Shown here: positions 7,037 to 13,978 of the stretch, one piece after another | Layout: each line of letters starts with the position of its first letter | How positions within the stretch are numbered: the stretch's first letter is position 1 | Origin: DAOUAJ01 sp034433615 | GTDB taxonomy: Bacteria > Chloroflexota > Anaerolineae > DUEN01 | Assembly: GCA_034433615.1 (NCBI GenBank) | Contig: DAOUAJ010000077.1 | Coordinates: forward strand, 1 to 29,864 | Length of the DNA stretch: 29,864 nt | Direction of reading: 5' to 3' | Notes under the pieces: model-generated | Told to the model about the DNA's origin: nothing | The model's input: the letters and a program-made list of their open reading frames with translations, nothing else | Database searches by the model: none | Position numbers and translations under genes: made by a program

Positions 7037-7816
7037 ATGAATGATGAGCATGCCTTCTTTGGCATCCCGATCCTGGCCGAGAAGCTGGGGCTGCCGCACC
7101 CGATCTGGACGCTGATTGGGCTGCTGGTGTTGCTGGCGCTGGCATTCTGGCTGGCGATAGTTGGTCTGCCAGTGGTAGACCGCTATCTGCCTGGCGGGGC
7201 TGTCACGACGCAAGGGGTGCTGGAACTGCTCTGGCTGGCCGACATGCGACTGGGATTCCTCGGCCACCGGCAGGCTTATCGCCAGCGGTACGGCCGATGG
7301 GCCTACCAACAGGCAGCAGTGCGCTACTTTCTGTTGGCGTTCGTGCTGATGATGGTCGGACTCATCCGGCCGGCGTTCGTAAGCGGGGCACCGTTGTATT
7401 CCAACCTGCCGGGCGATCTTCTCGGCACACTGCTGATCGTGCAGGGAGCGGCTCTGGGGGTGCGTGCTTTCCAGGCGTTCGGCCTCGACCGGGCCACGCT
7501 GGTGTATAGCTACTTCCCGGAGGAGGATCGGCTGGTCAATAGCCAGATTTACACCTTCGTGCGTCATCCCCTCTACGCGATGTGGATGCACATCAGCCTG
7601 GGGCTGGCGCTGGTCAGCAACAACATGATAGCATTGGGTTGTGCGGCAACCTTCATCGCCAAGACCCTGATCTGGACCAGGTGGGAAGAGAGCGAATTGC
7701 TGGAGCGATTTGGAACCAACTACGAGGAGTATCGGCGGCGCACGCCGGCCTTCTTCCCCCGGCTGCGGGCGCTGCCAGCCTTCTGGCGGATGCTGATCAA
7801 GGAGACGAGAACTTGA
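7037..7816 (+). CDS. Isoprenylcysteine carboxyl methyltransferase / phospholipid methyltransferase-like membrane enzyme
   Basis: Predicted 259-aa integral membrane protein with about six hydrophobic segments. The C-terminal part holds the ICMT/PEMT hallmark: YTFVRHPLYAMW with the RHP motif, then a two-helix stretch and ELLERFGTNYEEYRRRTPAFFP, which in this superfamily closes the S-adenosylmethionine site. The methyl acceptor (lipid or prenylated thiol) cannot be told. The ATG lies 5 nt after the nucleotidyltransferase stop with only a weak ribosome site (GGGGCTGACC). A deleted copy of its 5' part lies about 1 kb upstream on the same strand, on the other side of the two-gene nucleotidyltransferase module. 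Confidence 0.8.
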   Translation: MNDEHAFFGIPILAEKLGLPHPIWTLIGLLVLLALAFWLAIVGLPVVDRYLPGGAVTTQGVLELLWLADMRLGFLGHRQAYRQRYGRWAYQQAAVRYFLLAFVLMMVGLIRPAFVSGAPLYSNLPGDLLGTLLIVQGAALGVRAFQAFGLDRATLVYSYFPEEDRLVNSQIYTFVRHPLYAMWMHISLGLALVSNNMIALGCAATFIAKTLIWTRWEESELLERFGTNYEEYRRRTPAFFPRLRALPAFWRMLIKETRT

Positions 7817-7856
7817 CCCTCATTGACGTTCCCTGTCACATTTCGCCGCTCGGCGG

Positions 7857-7865
7857 TGTTATACT
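7857..7865 (+). promoter_or_regulatory. Extended -10 promoter element upstream of the ECF sigma gene
   Basis: TGTTATACT (7857-7865) is an extended -10 with one mismatch to TGnTATAAT. No good -35 hexamer lies 16-19 nt upstream, as allowed for extended -10 promoters. It would start transcription near 7872, about 27 nt before GTG 7899. Confidence 0.4.
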
Positions 7866-7898
7866 GAGTGGAATGCATTCCCACGCAAGGACTGGACC

Positions 7899-8471
7899 GT
7901 GATCTCTGATGTTTGGCCCCGGCTTGCCTGGCGACTGGGGGACGAGGCTGACTTCGATTCGCTGTTCCTGGCTTACTACGATGGCGTCTACCGGCTGCTG
8001 TTTCGCATCGTCGGCTCGCGAGAGGAGGCAGAGGACCTGGCCCAGGAGACGTTTCTGCGCCTCTCTCGCCAGCGCTTTCCCGAGGGCCGCGACCACAATG
8101 TGCGAGCCTGGCTGTACCGGGTGGCGACCAATCTGGCTTACAACGCCCTGCGTGGGCAACGACGACAGGCACAGCGTCAGGAAGCGGCTATGAATCAGGC
8201 AGCGACGACTGGCAACGAGCCGCCCGATCCGGCCGAGGTCGCCCTACGGAACGATGAGCGCGAAACCGTGCGTCGCGTCCTGGCCAGCCTGCCCCCCCGC
8301 CAGGCCCAATTGTTGCTGCTGCGCTACGCCGGGCTCAGCTACCGGGAGCTGGCCGATGCGCTGGACGTGGCGCCGGGGTCGGTCGGCACGTTGCTGGCGC
8401 GGGCCGAGGCAGCTTTCGAGGCAGCGTATCGGGCCACGATGCCAGAGGGAGGAAAAGGCTATGAAGTGTGA
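7899..8471 (+). CDS. ECF-type RNA polymerase sigma factor
   Basis: Predicted 190 aa, near the usual ECF length. Region 2 spans about 19-92, with YDGVYRLLFRIVGSREEAEDLAQETFLRL and WLYRVATNLAYNALRGQRR. Region 4 spans about 127-180, with ASLPPRQAQLLLLRYAGLSYRELADALDVAPGSVGTLLARA as the helix-turn-helix. The start is GTG 7899 with AAGGA (7887-7891) 7 nt upstream. Its last codons overlap the ATG of the anti-sigma gene by 11 nt, so the two are made together and the sigma factor should be held at the membrane until a signal is received. ABC transporter genes follow downstream and are plausible targets. Confidence 0.9.
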   Translation: MISDVWPRLAWRLGDEADFDSLFLAYYDGVYRLLFRIVGSREEAEDLAQETFLRLSRQRFPEGRDHNVRAWLYRVATNLAYNALRGQRRQAQRQEAAMNQAATTGNEPPDPAEVALRNDERETVRRVLASLPPRQAQLLLLRYAGLSYRELADALDVAPGSVGTLLARAEAAFEAAYRATMPEGGKGYEV

Positions 8472-9666
8472 CATCGGCCGGTTGCGAGGTTACCTGGACA
8501 ACGCGCTCTCGTCCGTGGAGCGGGCTGCCATTGAAGAACACCTGGCTGGCTGCACGTCATGCCAGGCAGAGTTAACCACGCTCCAGCAGCGGAGCGCGGA
8601 TGTGGCCCTGCGGCTGTCTGCGCTGGATCCCCAGCCTCACGAGAGCTCCAGCGCAGCCTGGGCGCTGGCCCGCTTTCATACCCAGACGTGCATAACCCCG
8701 AAGGGTCTCGAAAAACCCTTGAGGGCTATCGTAGCGCAATGGAGTACCACGAAACGGAGGGTTGCGATGATGAGACAAACCCTGTTTTCTGGTCGCCAAC
8801 GGTTGGCCGCCATCGGCGTGGTGGCTCTCATTTGCCTGACGATCCTGCTCAGCTTCGCCTCAGTGCGCCAGGCGACGGCCCAATTCCTGGGCATCTTCCG
8901 CGTGCGCACCTTTGCCGTCATCCCGATTGATCCGGCTCAGGTGGAGCGGCTGCGCAGCCTGGAGGATTTGATGGAAGCTGGAACCCTGGGCGAGCCAACA
9001 ATTTTGCGAGAAGCCGGCGAACCGCAAGCTGTGGCCGACGCGGCTGAGGCTGCCAACCTGGCCGGTTTCAATGTGCGCGTCCCGGCAGCCCTGCCCGAGG
9101 GCATGACCCTCGCCGAGTTCACCGTCGAGGCAGGGCCGGCTGTACGCTTCGAGGCGGATCGGGCCACCATGCAGGCAGTGCTGGAGGCCGCTGAAGCGTC
9201 AGACGTCGTTCTGCCGCCCATAGATACCATCGTCGTCGAGGCCGATTTCCCCAACATGGTCCACCAGGCCTATCGTGCTGATCACTTCAAGCTGGACATT
9301 GTCCAGATGCCCAGCCCTATTGTAACCCTGCCGCCCGACGTGGACCTGGTCGTCCTAGGTGAGGCTTTGCTCCGGGTGCTGGGTGTGCCTCCTGAGGATT
9401 CCCGCCGTCTGGCTCAGGCGATTGACTGGACCAGCACCATGGTCATCCCGCTGCCCACCGACGTAGGCCGCTTCCGTGAGGTGGATGTGGACGGGGTCAC
9501 CGGCGTGTTTTTGGAGATCACCCACAATCCGAAGAGAGATGCGGAGATTGAAGATGATCAGCCGGGCGGGATGGTCATGTGGCAGCGCGACGGCATCGTC
9601 TACGCCGTCGAGGGGCGCGGCATTGACCCCATTGAACTGCTGCGAGTAGCAGATTCTCTGCGCTAA
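8461..9666 (+). CDS. Membrane anti-sigma factor with zinc-finger (ZAS) domain and extracytoplasmic sensor domain
   Basis: Predicted 401 aa. The N-terminus has the ZAS pattern: Cys3, then His27-x3-Cys31-x2-Cys34 in EEHLAGCTSC, which in this family binds zinc and the sigma factor. One membrane helix lies at about 115-134 (LAAIGVVALICLTILL). The remaining 260 residues would be outside the membrane and resemble a DUF4367-type sensor (for example GFNVRVPAALPEGMTL and VDGVTGVFLEIT). ATG 8461 has GGGAGG 8 nt upstream and overlaps the sigma gene. The segment coding residues about 79-92 (ITPKGLEKPLRAI) is a degenerate copy of the CCCGAAGGGTCT hairpin seen as a terminator at 14987, suggesting that a repeat was captured into the cytoplasmic linker. 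Confidence 0.85.
   Translation: MKCDIGRLRGYLDNALSSVERAAIEEHLAGCTSCQAELTTLQQRSADVALRLSALDPQPHESSSAAWALARFHTQTCITPKGLEKPLRAIVAQWSTTKRRVAMMRQTLFSGRQRLAAIGVVALICLTILLSFASVRQATAQFLGIFRVRTFAVIPIDPAQVERLRSLEDLMEAGTLGEPTILREAGEPQAVADAAEAANLAGFNVRVPAALPEGMTLAEFTVEAGPAVRFEADRATMQAVLEAAEASDVVLPPIDTIVVEADFPNMVHQAYRADHFKLDIVQMPSPIVTLPPDVDLVVLGEALLRVLGVPPEDSRRLAQAIDWTSTMVIPLPTDVGRFREVDVDGVTGVFLEITHNPKRDAEIEDDQPGGMVMWQRDGIVYAVEGRGIDPIELLRVADSLR
8696..8725. repeat. Degenerate CCCGAAGGGTCTC hairpin inside the anti-sigma coding region
   Basis: CCCCGAAGGGTCTCGAAAAACCCTTGAGGG. AAGGGT (8701-8706) pairs with ACCCTT (8715-8720), with flanking CCC/GGG pairing across mismatches. GAAGGGTCTC is identical to the arm of the terminator at 14987-15030. 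Confidence 0.55.
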
Positions 9667-9672
9667 CAAGCC

Positions 9673-9752
9673 ATTAGCCGTCAGCGATCAGCAATCAGCT
9701 TAAACGACTGCCGGGCTGAAAGCTGGCCGCTGACCGCTGAACACTGACTGCT
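9673..9752. repeat. Imperfect intergenic palindrome of CAGCGATCAGC-type units
   Basis: The whole gap between the anti-sigma and ABC ATPase genes consists of AGCCGTCAGCGATCAGCAATCAGCTT followed by a near reverse complement ending in GCTGACCGCTGAACACTGACTGCT, which together form a long imperfect hairpin. It is a repeat-like element, possibly lowering read-through into the transporter genes. No separate promoter is evident. Confidence 0.5.
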
Positions 9753-10661
9753 ATGGTCATCGAAACGTCCGAACTGCGCAAGGTCTACGGCGAGACAGTA
9801 GCCGTGGACAATCTGACGCTCGCCGTGCCTGCGGGCGAGGTGTTCGGATTCCTGGGGCCGAACGGCGCCGGGAAGACGACCACGGTGAAGATGTTGCTGG
9901 GCCTGGTCCGCCCGACGGGGGGCCAGGCCCATGTGCTTGGGCGTGTGCCGGGGGACCCTTCTGTCATGGCCCGCATCGGCTTCCTGCCGGAGCACTTTCG
10001 CTTCCCCTCCTGGCTGACGGCGGCCGATCTCTTGGACCTTCATGGCCGGCTCTACGGTATGTCGGCCGAATGGCGCCGACGACGGATCTCGCAACTGCTG
10101 GAGCGCGTCGGGCTGTCCGAATGGGCCACCACGCGGCTGGCTGACTTCTCCAAAGGGATGATGCAACGAATCGGCCTGGCTCAGGCGCTGCTGAATGAGC
10201 CGGAGCTGATCTTCCTGGACGAACCGACATCGGCGTTGGACCCGCTGGGTCGCCGCGAAGTGCGGGACTTGATCCGCGAGCTGCGTAGCGCCGGAGTGAC
10301 CATCTTCCTGAACTCCCATCTCCTCAGCGAGGTGGAGGTCACTTGTGACCGCGTGGCCATCGTCAAACAGGGGCGGGTGGCACGCATCGGCACACTGGAT
10401 GAGCTGACGGGAAGTGCCGTCGAGGTCGAGATCCGGGCCGGGGGACTGACCCCTGAATTGCTGACCGGCCTGGAACGGTGGGGGCGCATCACCTGCGCTG
10501 ACGGCGCCCGGCTGACCATGGCTGTTGAGGATGAGGAGGTGCTGCCGGCGGTTGCTGACTGGTTGGTAACAGGAGGAGCGCGATTATACGCTCTATCGCC
10601 ACGGCGCCTCTCCCTGGAGGAGTTGTTCGTGCGCACCGTGACTTCAGAAGGGGATGAGTAA
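9753..10661 (+). CDS. ABC transporter ATP-binding protein (ABC-2 type exporter)
   Basis: Predicted 302 aa. All ATPase motifs are present: Walker A GPNGAGKT (35-42), signature FSKGM (132-136, a common variant of LSGGQ in this class), Walker B LIFLDEP (152-158) with SALDP, and the switch histidine in NSHLL (H189). A C-terminal extension of about 85 residues (GSAVEVEIRAGGL to EELFVRTV) is usual for CcmA/DrrA-like exporter subunits. It pairs with the permease that begins 15 nt downstream. The substrate is unknown. Location behind the sigma/anti-sigma pair suggests an envelope-stress or export role, an inference from position only. Confidence 0.9.
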   Translation: MVIETSELRKVYGETVAVDNLTLAVPAGEVFGFLGPNGAGKTTTVKMLLGLVRPTGGQAHVLGRVPGDPSVMARIGFLPEHFRFPSWLTAADLLDLHGRLYGMSAEWRRRRISQLLERVGLSEWATTRLADFSKGMMQRIGLAQALLNEPELIFLDEPTSALDPLGRREVRDLIRELRSAGVTIFLNSHLLSEVEVTCDRVAIVKQGRVARIGTLDELTGSAVEVEIRAGGLTPELLTGLERWGRITCADGARLTMAVEDEEVLPAVADWLVTGGARLYALSPRRLSLEELFVRTVTSEGDE

Positions 10662-10676
10662 CATGGTGGAGGCATT

Positions 10677-11516
10677 GTGAGCACATTGACCATCGCCCGT
10701 CTGACATTCCAGGAGGCCCGGCAGCGCTGGCTGCTGTGGGCCGTTGCCCTGCTGGGGCTGGCCTTTCTCGGCCTATTCGGCATCGGCTTCTACTTCATGT
10801 ATCGCGATTTGAGCCGCCACATGAGCGGCAATGTCGCCAGGTTCCTGGAGCCTACCAACTTCTTCCTCATGGCCGGGCTGTACGGGGTGAATTTCCTGGT
10901 CGTCATGCTGGCGGTGCTGACCTCGGTGGATACCATCGCCGGGGAGATCGCCTCGGGCACCATTCACACCATCGTCACCAAGCCGTTGCGACGTTGGGAG
11001 GTTGTGCTGGGCAAGTGGCTGGGACTGGCGGCGATGCTGAGCGTGTTCACCGTGGCAATGAGCGTCGGCATCATCGCGATCGTGTGGGTCATCGCCCGCT
11101 ACCTGCCGCCGAACCCGACGTCAGGGGTGGCTTTGATGATCGTGGAGGGGTTGGTGGTGCTGACCCTGTCCATCCTGGGGGGCACGCGGCTGTCCACTCT
11201 CACCAATGGGGTCGTCGTATTCATGCTCTATGGGCTGGCCTTCATCGCCGGGTGGACGGAACAAATCGGCGCTTTCATCCGCAACGAGACGGCGGTGAAC
11301 ATCGGCATCGTGGTCAGCCTGCTGATGCCCAGCGAGGCGATGTGGAAGCGGGCGGCCTACCTGATGCAACCCCCCTTCCTACGGGAGCTGGGGCTCAGCG
11401 CCACCCCTTTCGGCGCGGCCAGCGCCCCCAGCAACATCATGGTGATCTATACCTTCGTCTACATCGCCGCCGCCCTGGCGGTTGCCCTCCGCCTGTTTCA
11501 GCAGCGCGATCTGTAA
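10677..11516 (+). CDS. ABC-2 type transporter permease
   Basis: Predicted 279 aa with about six membrane helices. Two features fit ABC-2 permeases: the loop DTIAGEIASGTIHTIVTKPLRRWEVVLGKWLG after the second helix, and a long C-terminal hydrophobic segment IMVIYTFVYIAAALAVALRL. The start is GTG 10677 with GGTGGAGG 4 nt upstream. It should form the membrane channel for the ATPase encoded just before it. No clear T-rich terminator follows; a weak AAGGC/GCCTT hairpin lies at about 11524-11538. Confidence 0.85.
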   Translation: MSTLTIARLTFQEARQRWLLWAVALLGLAFLGLFGIGFYFMYRDLSRHMSGNVARFLEPTNFFLMAGLYGVNFLVVMLAVLTSVDTIAGEIASGTIHTIVTKPLRRWEVVLGKWLGLAAMLSVFTVAMSVGIIAIVWVIARYLPPNPTSGVALMIVEGLVVLTLSILGGTRLSTLTNGVVVFMLYGLAFIAGWTEQIGAFIRNETAVNIGIVVSLLMPSEAMWKRAAYLMQPPFLRELGLSATPFGAASAPSNIMVIYTFVYIAAALAVALRLFQQRDL

Positions 11517-11530
11517 TCGAGCCAAGGCGC

Positions 11531-11749
11531 TCAGCCTTCTACCGCGCCGGGCAGGTGGGTGATCCGCAACAGCCGCCTGGCCCCGTCCATCTCCACCGCA
11601 ACCACATCAATCCGCCACAACCCTTGCCAGCCTGCCTCCGCCACGTAGGTTTGCGCCAGCGTGATCAGTCGCGCTCACTTGGCTGGCGTGATAGACTCCT
11701 CGGGCGTGCCGTAGCCACGACTGCGTCGGGTGCGCACTTCCACATCCGT
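11531..11749 (-). pseudogene. yraN: Truncated YraN/UPF0102-family pseudogene with in-frame stop
   Basis: On the minus strand one frame reads DVEVRTRRSRGYGTPEESITPAK, then TGA (11677-11675), then in the same frame ARLITLAQTYVAEAGWQ and WRIDVVAVEMDGARRLLRITHLPGAVEG, with the true stop at 11533-11531. This matches the second half of UPF0102/YraN proteins (nuclease-fold: VEVKTRRS, GTPEEAVTPAK, WRIDVVAVE). The first half, including the GEIDLIA segment, is absent; sequence upstream of about 11749 is unrelated. A single C-to-T change from CGA explains the internal stop. Confidence 0.7.
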
Positions 11750-11879
11750 GTCTGTGCTGACTGAACCCCGATCCCCACCTCCGCTTGATGGAGGGATGGA
11801 AAGAAGCCGGCATCCCAGGTCGCCTGGGAAGTGGCGGCCGCGCTGACTCTCTGGCCTCTGGCGGCGGGTTACACGTCGC

Positions 11880-12028
11880 ATCCAGGGAAATCCCAAGCCG
11901 GGCACGTGAGATCAATGCAACGAGGCCGGTTTGATCTGGAAGCCCTTCGCAATGCCGCTCAGGCGGTCGGGGTGCTGGATCAGTTTGAGGAGCTCTGGGA
12001 GGCAGCGCGCCGGGAGATTGGGGAGTGA
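11880..12028 (+). pseudogene. C-terminal gene remnant, possibly of a nucleotidyltransferase
   Basis: A plus-strand frame ends with RFDLEALRNAAQAVGVLDQFEELWEAARREIGE and a TGA at 12026-12028. The adjoining frame just upstream reads SREIPSRAREINATRP, so a one-base shift near 11925 would join them. The layout (a basic helix, then an 'LDLEALR..A..VGVLD.FEEL' helix) resembles the tail of DUF6036/AbiEii-like nucleotidyltransferases, a guess on a short match. Between about 11750 and 11880 nothing coherent is seen. Confidence 0.35.
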
Positions 12029-12066
12029 AAAGGGCGCGCTGCCCAGAACTGGTACGCGATAGTCAC

Positions 12067-12963
12067 TCAGGCGCTAAAAGCTGCCGATACCAGGAGCAAC
12101 ACAATGATCACTGCGACGCCGATGATACCCATCTGCCAGCGGCGAGCCTGCCACAACAATGCCATGCGGCTGCGAGGCGCGGCCGCCCCTTCGCCCATGA
12201 GCCGGGCTTCCTCCTCCGGTTGGATATGCAACCCAGGCAACAGGGTCAGGACCGGCAATAAGACCAGGGCGATCAGGATCACGATGGAGGTTGTATCTCT
12301 GACGATGAAGTCAATGAGGGCCACTTCCGCTGGTACGAGGGGCAATACCCCTGCCTCAGAGAACTCGTGGAGGCTGCCCGCCAGTAGCCGGATGACCAGA
12401 GCGATCAGCACCAGGCTGGTCACACCGAAGAACCGCCGCAGGTCCATGCGTACACTCCCTTTAGCCAGGAGGAAGCCGAACAAGGCCGCCAACCCCAGCC
12501 CCGTCACCCCACCGATGAGCTGAATCAGGCCACCGGTCGTCGTCAATAAGAGGGCCGCCAGGAACAACACTAACTCCACGCCTTCCCGCAGGACCATGAA
12601 AAAGGTAAATCCCAAGAGTCCCCAACCCTGCCGCCGCGCCGACTCATCCGTCAGGGCCTCCAGCCTGGCCTCCACATACCGCTTAACATTCCGGGAAGCC
12701 CGCCACATCCAGACGACCAGCGTCGCTACGAGGACGGCCGCCACCGCCAGCAACACCCCTTCCAATATCTCATCCTCAGGGTCCAGGCCGATCAAGCTGA
12801 ATCCCGCTGCACCAGCCAGACTGGCAAGAACAGCCAGCGCGAGGCCGATGTAGACATAACGGTTGAGAACCGTGCGACCGGTGCGGTTCAGGTAGGCCAG
12901 GATCAGGCCGACCACCAACGCAACTTCCATCCCTTCCCGCAGGGAGATCACCAACGATTCCAT
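12067..12963 (-). CDS. FTR1-family high-affinity iron permease
   Basis: Predicted 298 aa with seven membrane helices. It has the two REGxE motifs that bind ferric iron in FTR1/EfeU proteins: REGME at 9-13 and REGVE at 126-130. An acidic/polar loop DPEDEILEG lies between them. Import would move iron across the cytoplasmic membrane. No EfeO/EfeB or multicopper oxidase partner is in the window. ATG 12963 follows AAGGAGG (12979-12973) by 9 nt, which rules out the longer upstream frame. It is transcribed divergently from the DtxR-like regulator, and the 261-nt space between them contains palindromes, so metal-dependent repression is likely. Confidence 0.85.
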   Translation of the reverse strand: MESLVISLREGMEVALVVGLILAYLNRTGRTVLNRYVYIGLALAVLASLAGAAGFSLIGLDPEDEILEGVLLAVAAVLVATLVVWMWRASRNVKRYVEARLEALTDESARRQGWGLLGFTFFMVLREGVELVLFLAALLLTTTGGLIQLIGGVTGLGLAALFGFLLAKGSVRMDLRRFFGVTSLVLIALVIRLLAGSLHEFSEAGVLPLVPAEVALIDFIVRDTTSIVILIALVLLPVLTLLPGLHIQPEEEARLMGEGAAAPRSRMALLWQARRWQMGIIGVAVIIVLLLVSAAFSA

Positions 12964-12995
12964 GGGATTGCGCCTCCTTAAGAATTTTTCAGTCC

Positions 12996-13092
12996 AGGTG
13001 CCAGGCACTTCCAACGGGCCGTTCGCCACACGAAGTACCCATTTGTGCAGCCAATGCGCACAGCAAGGTGATCACCTGAGCGCCTGGCACCT
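12996..13092. promoter_or_regulatory. Candidate operator region: 12-bp palindrome inside an 11-bp inverted repeat
   Basis: AGGTGATCACCT (13066-13077) is a perfect 12-bp palindrome. Outside it, AGGTGCCAGGC (12996-13006) and GCCTGGCACCT (13082-13092) form perfect 11-bp inverted arms. The site lies between the divergent iron permease and DtxR-like genes and just upstream of the latter's -35. It does not match the classical DtxR box, so the binding protein is inferred from position. Confidence 0.4.
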
Positions 13093-13097
13093 CTCTA

Positions 13098-13126
13098 TTG
13101 CGATTTATTCGCATTTATGCTATACT
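13098..13126 (+). promoter_or_regulatory. Promoter of the DtxR-like regulator
   Basis: TTGCGA (13098-13103), 17-nt spacer, TATACT (13121-13126) preceded by TGC as an extended -10. The predicted transcription start is near 13133, giving a leader of about 90 nt before ATG 13225. The leader contains TTTAAACC and GGGTTTAA about 40 nt apart, a possible second inverted site. Confidence 0.55.
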
Positions 13127-13224
13127 TTACTGAGCGATGGTTGCTGTGTCAAGCCCTCACGTTTAAACCTCACCAGCATAAGGGTGGAAACAGCATTTTC
13201 AATCGGGTTTAAGAAGCGGGTCAC

Positions 13225-13935
13225 ATGGGATTTATCTCAGCTACGACGATTAGCCAAGCCATGCAGCGTTATGCGGCTGAAATATATCGGCTTCAGGCCG
13301 ATCATCCTTACGTCACCCTCTCTCTGCTGGCCGAACAAACGGAGACCTCTTTGCAGGCAGCGTCGCGGATGATCCGGCGACTGAAGGATGCTGGCCTGGT
13401 GGTGCACGAGCCTTATCGGGGCGTGCAACTGACCCCGGCCGGTGAGCGCGTCGCCTTGCCTGCCATCCGACGACACCGTCTGGTAGAGGTTTTTCTGGTG
13501 CAAGTCATGCGTTTCGGATGGGATGAGGCACATGAGCTGGCCGATCGGCTAACGCCTGGGATTGACCAGGTGCTGGAGGACCGGATTGATGAACTCACCG
13601 GCCATCCCACCCGCTGTCCTCACGGAGAGCCGATCCCCTCGCGGGAGGGGGTCATGCCTGTCTTGAACGATGCCAACCTGCTCACGTTGCAGTCCGGCGC
13701 GGTGGGGCGCATCAGCCGCGTGCGGACCCATGACCCGGACAAGCTGCGTTATCTGGCCGAGTTGGGGTTGTTGCCCGGCGTGGGTTTACGCCTGTTCAAC
13801 CGCGCGCCGTTCAACGGCCCGCTGCACATCGGCGTCGGTACCCAGGAACACGTGCTGGGGCATGAGCTGGCAGCCGTCTTGTGGGTAGAACCGGACACCA
13901 GAGCAGGCGCTCGTGCCTTCCGTGAGCGAAAGTAG
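13225..13935 (+). CDS. DtxR/MntR-family metal-dependent regulator with C-terminal FeoA domain
   Basis: Predicted 236 aa. The N-terminal winged helix is ISQAMQRYAAEIYRLQ, LLAEQTETSLQAASRMIRRLKDAGLV, EPYRGVQLTPAGE. The dimerisation/metal domain carries RRHRLVEVFLVQVM, DEAHELADRL and HPTRCPHGEPIP, which supply the usual His, Glu and Cys ligands of this family. Residues about 158-222 (LQSGAVGRISRV, YLAELGLLPGVGL, VLGHELAAVLWVE) form the SH3-like FeoA domain. With Fe2+ or Mn2+ bound it should repress transport genes; the divergent FTR1 gene is the obvious target. A GC-rich hairpin follows the stop immediately. Confidence 0.85.
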   Translation: MGFISATTISQAMQRYAAEIYRLQADHPYVTLSLLAEQTETSLQAASRMIRRLKDAGLVVHEPYRGVQLTPAGERVALPAIRRHRLVEVFLVQVMRFGWDEAHELADRLTPGIDQVLEDRIDELTGHPTRCPHGEPIPSREGVMPVLNDANLLTLQSGAVGRISRVRTHDPDKLRYLAELGLLPGVGLRLFNRAPFNGPLHIGVGTQEHVLGHELAAVLWVEPDTRAGARAFRERK

Positions 13936-13957
13936 GGGCGACCCCTTGCGGTCGCCC
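13936..13957 (+). other. 8-bp hairpin after the DtxR-like gene
   Basis: GGGCGACC (13936-13943) and GGTCGCCC (13950-13957) pair perfectly around CCTTGC, starting one base after the stop. No T-run follows, and the next gene's ribosome site is only 9 nt further, so it may partly separate expression of the two genes or be a dispersed repeat. Confidence 0.45.
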
Positions 13958-13978
13958 TCGGAACTAAAGGAGGGCAAA

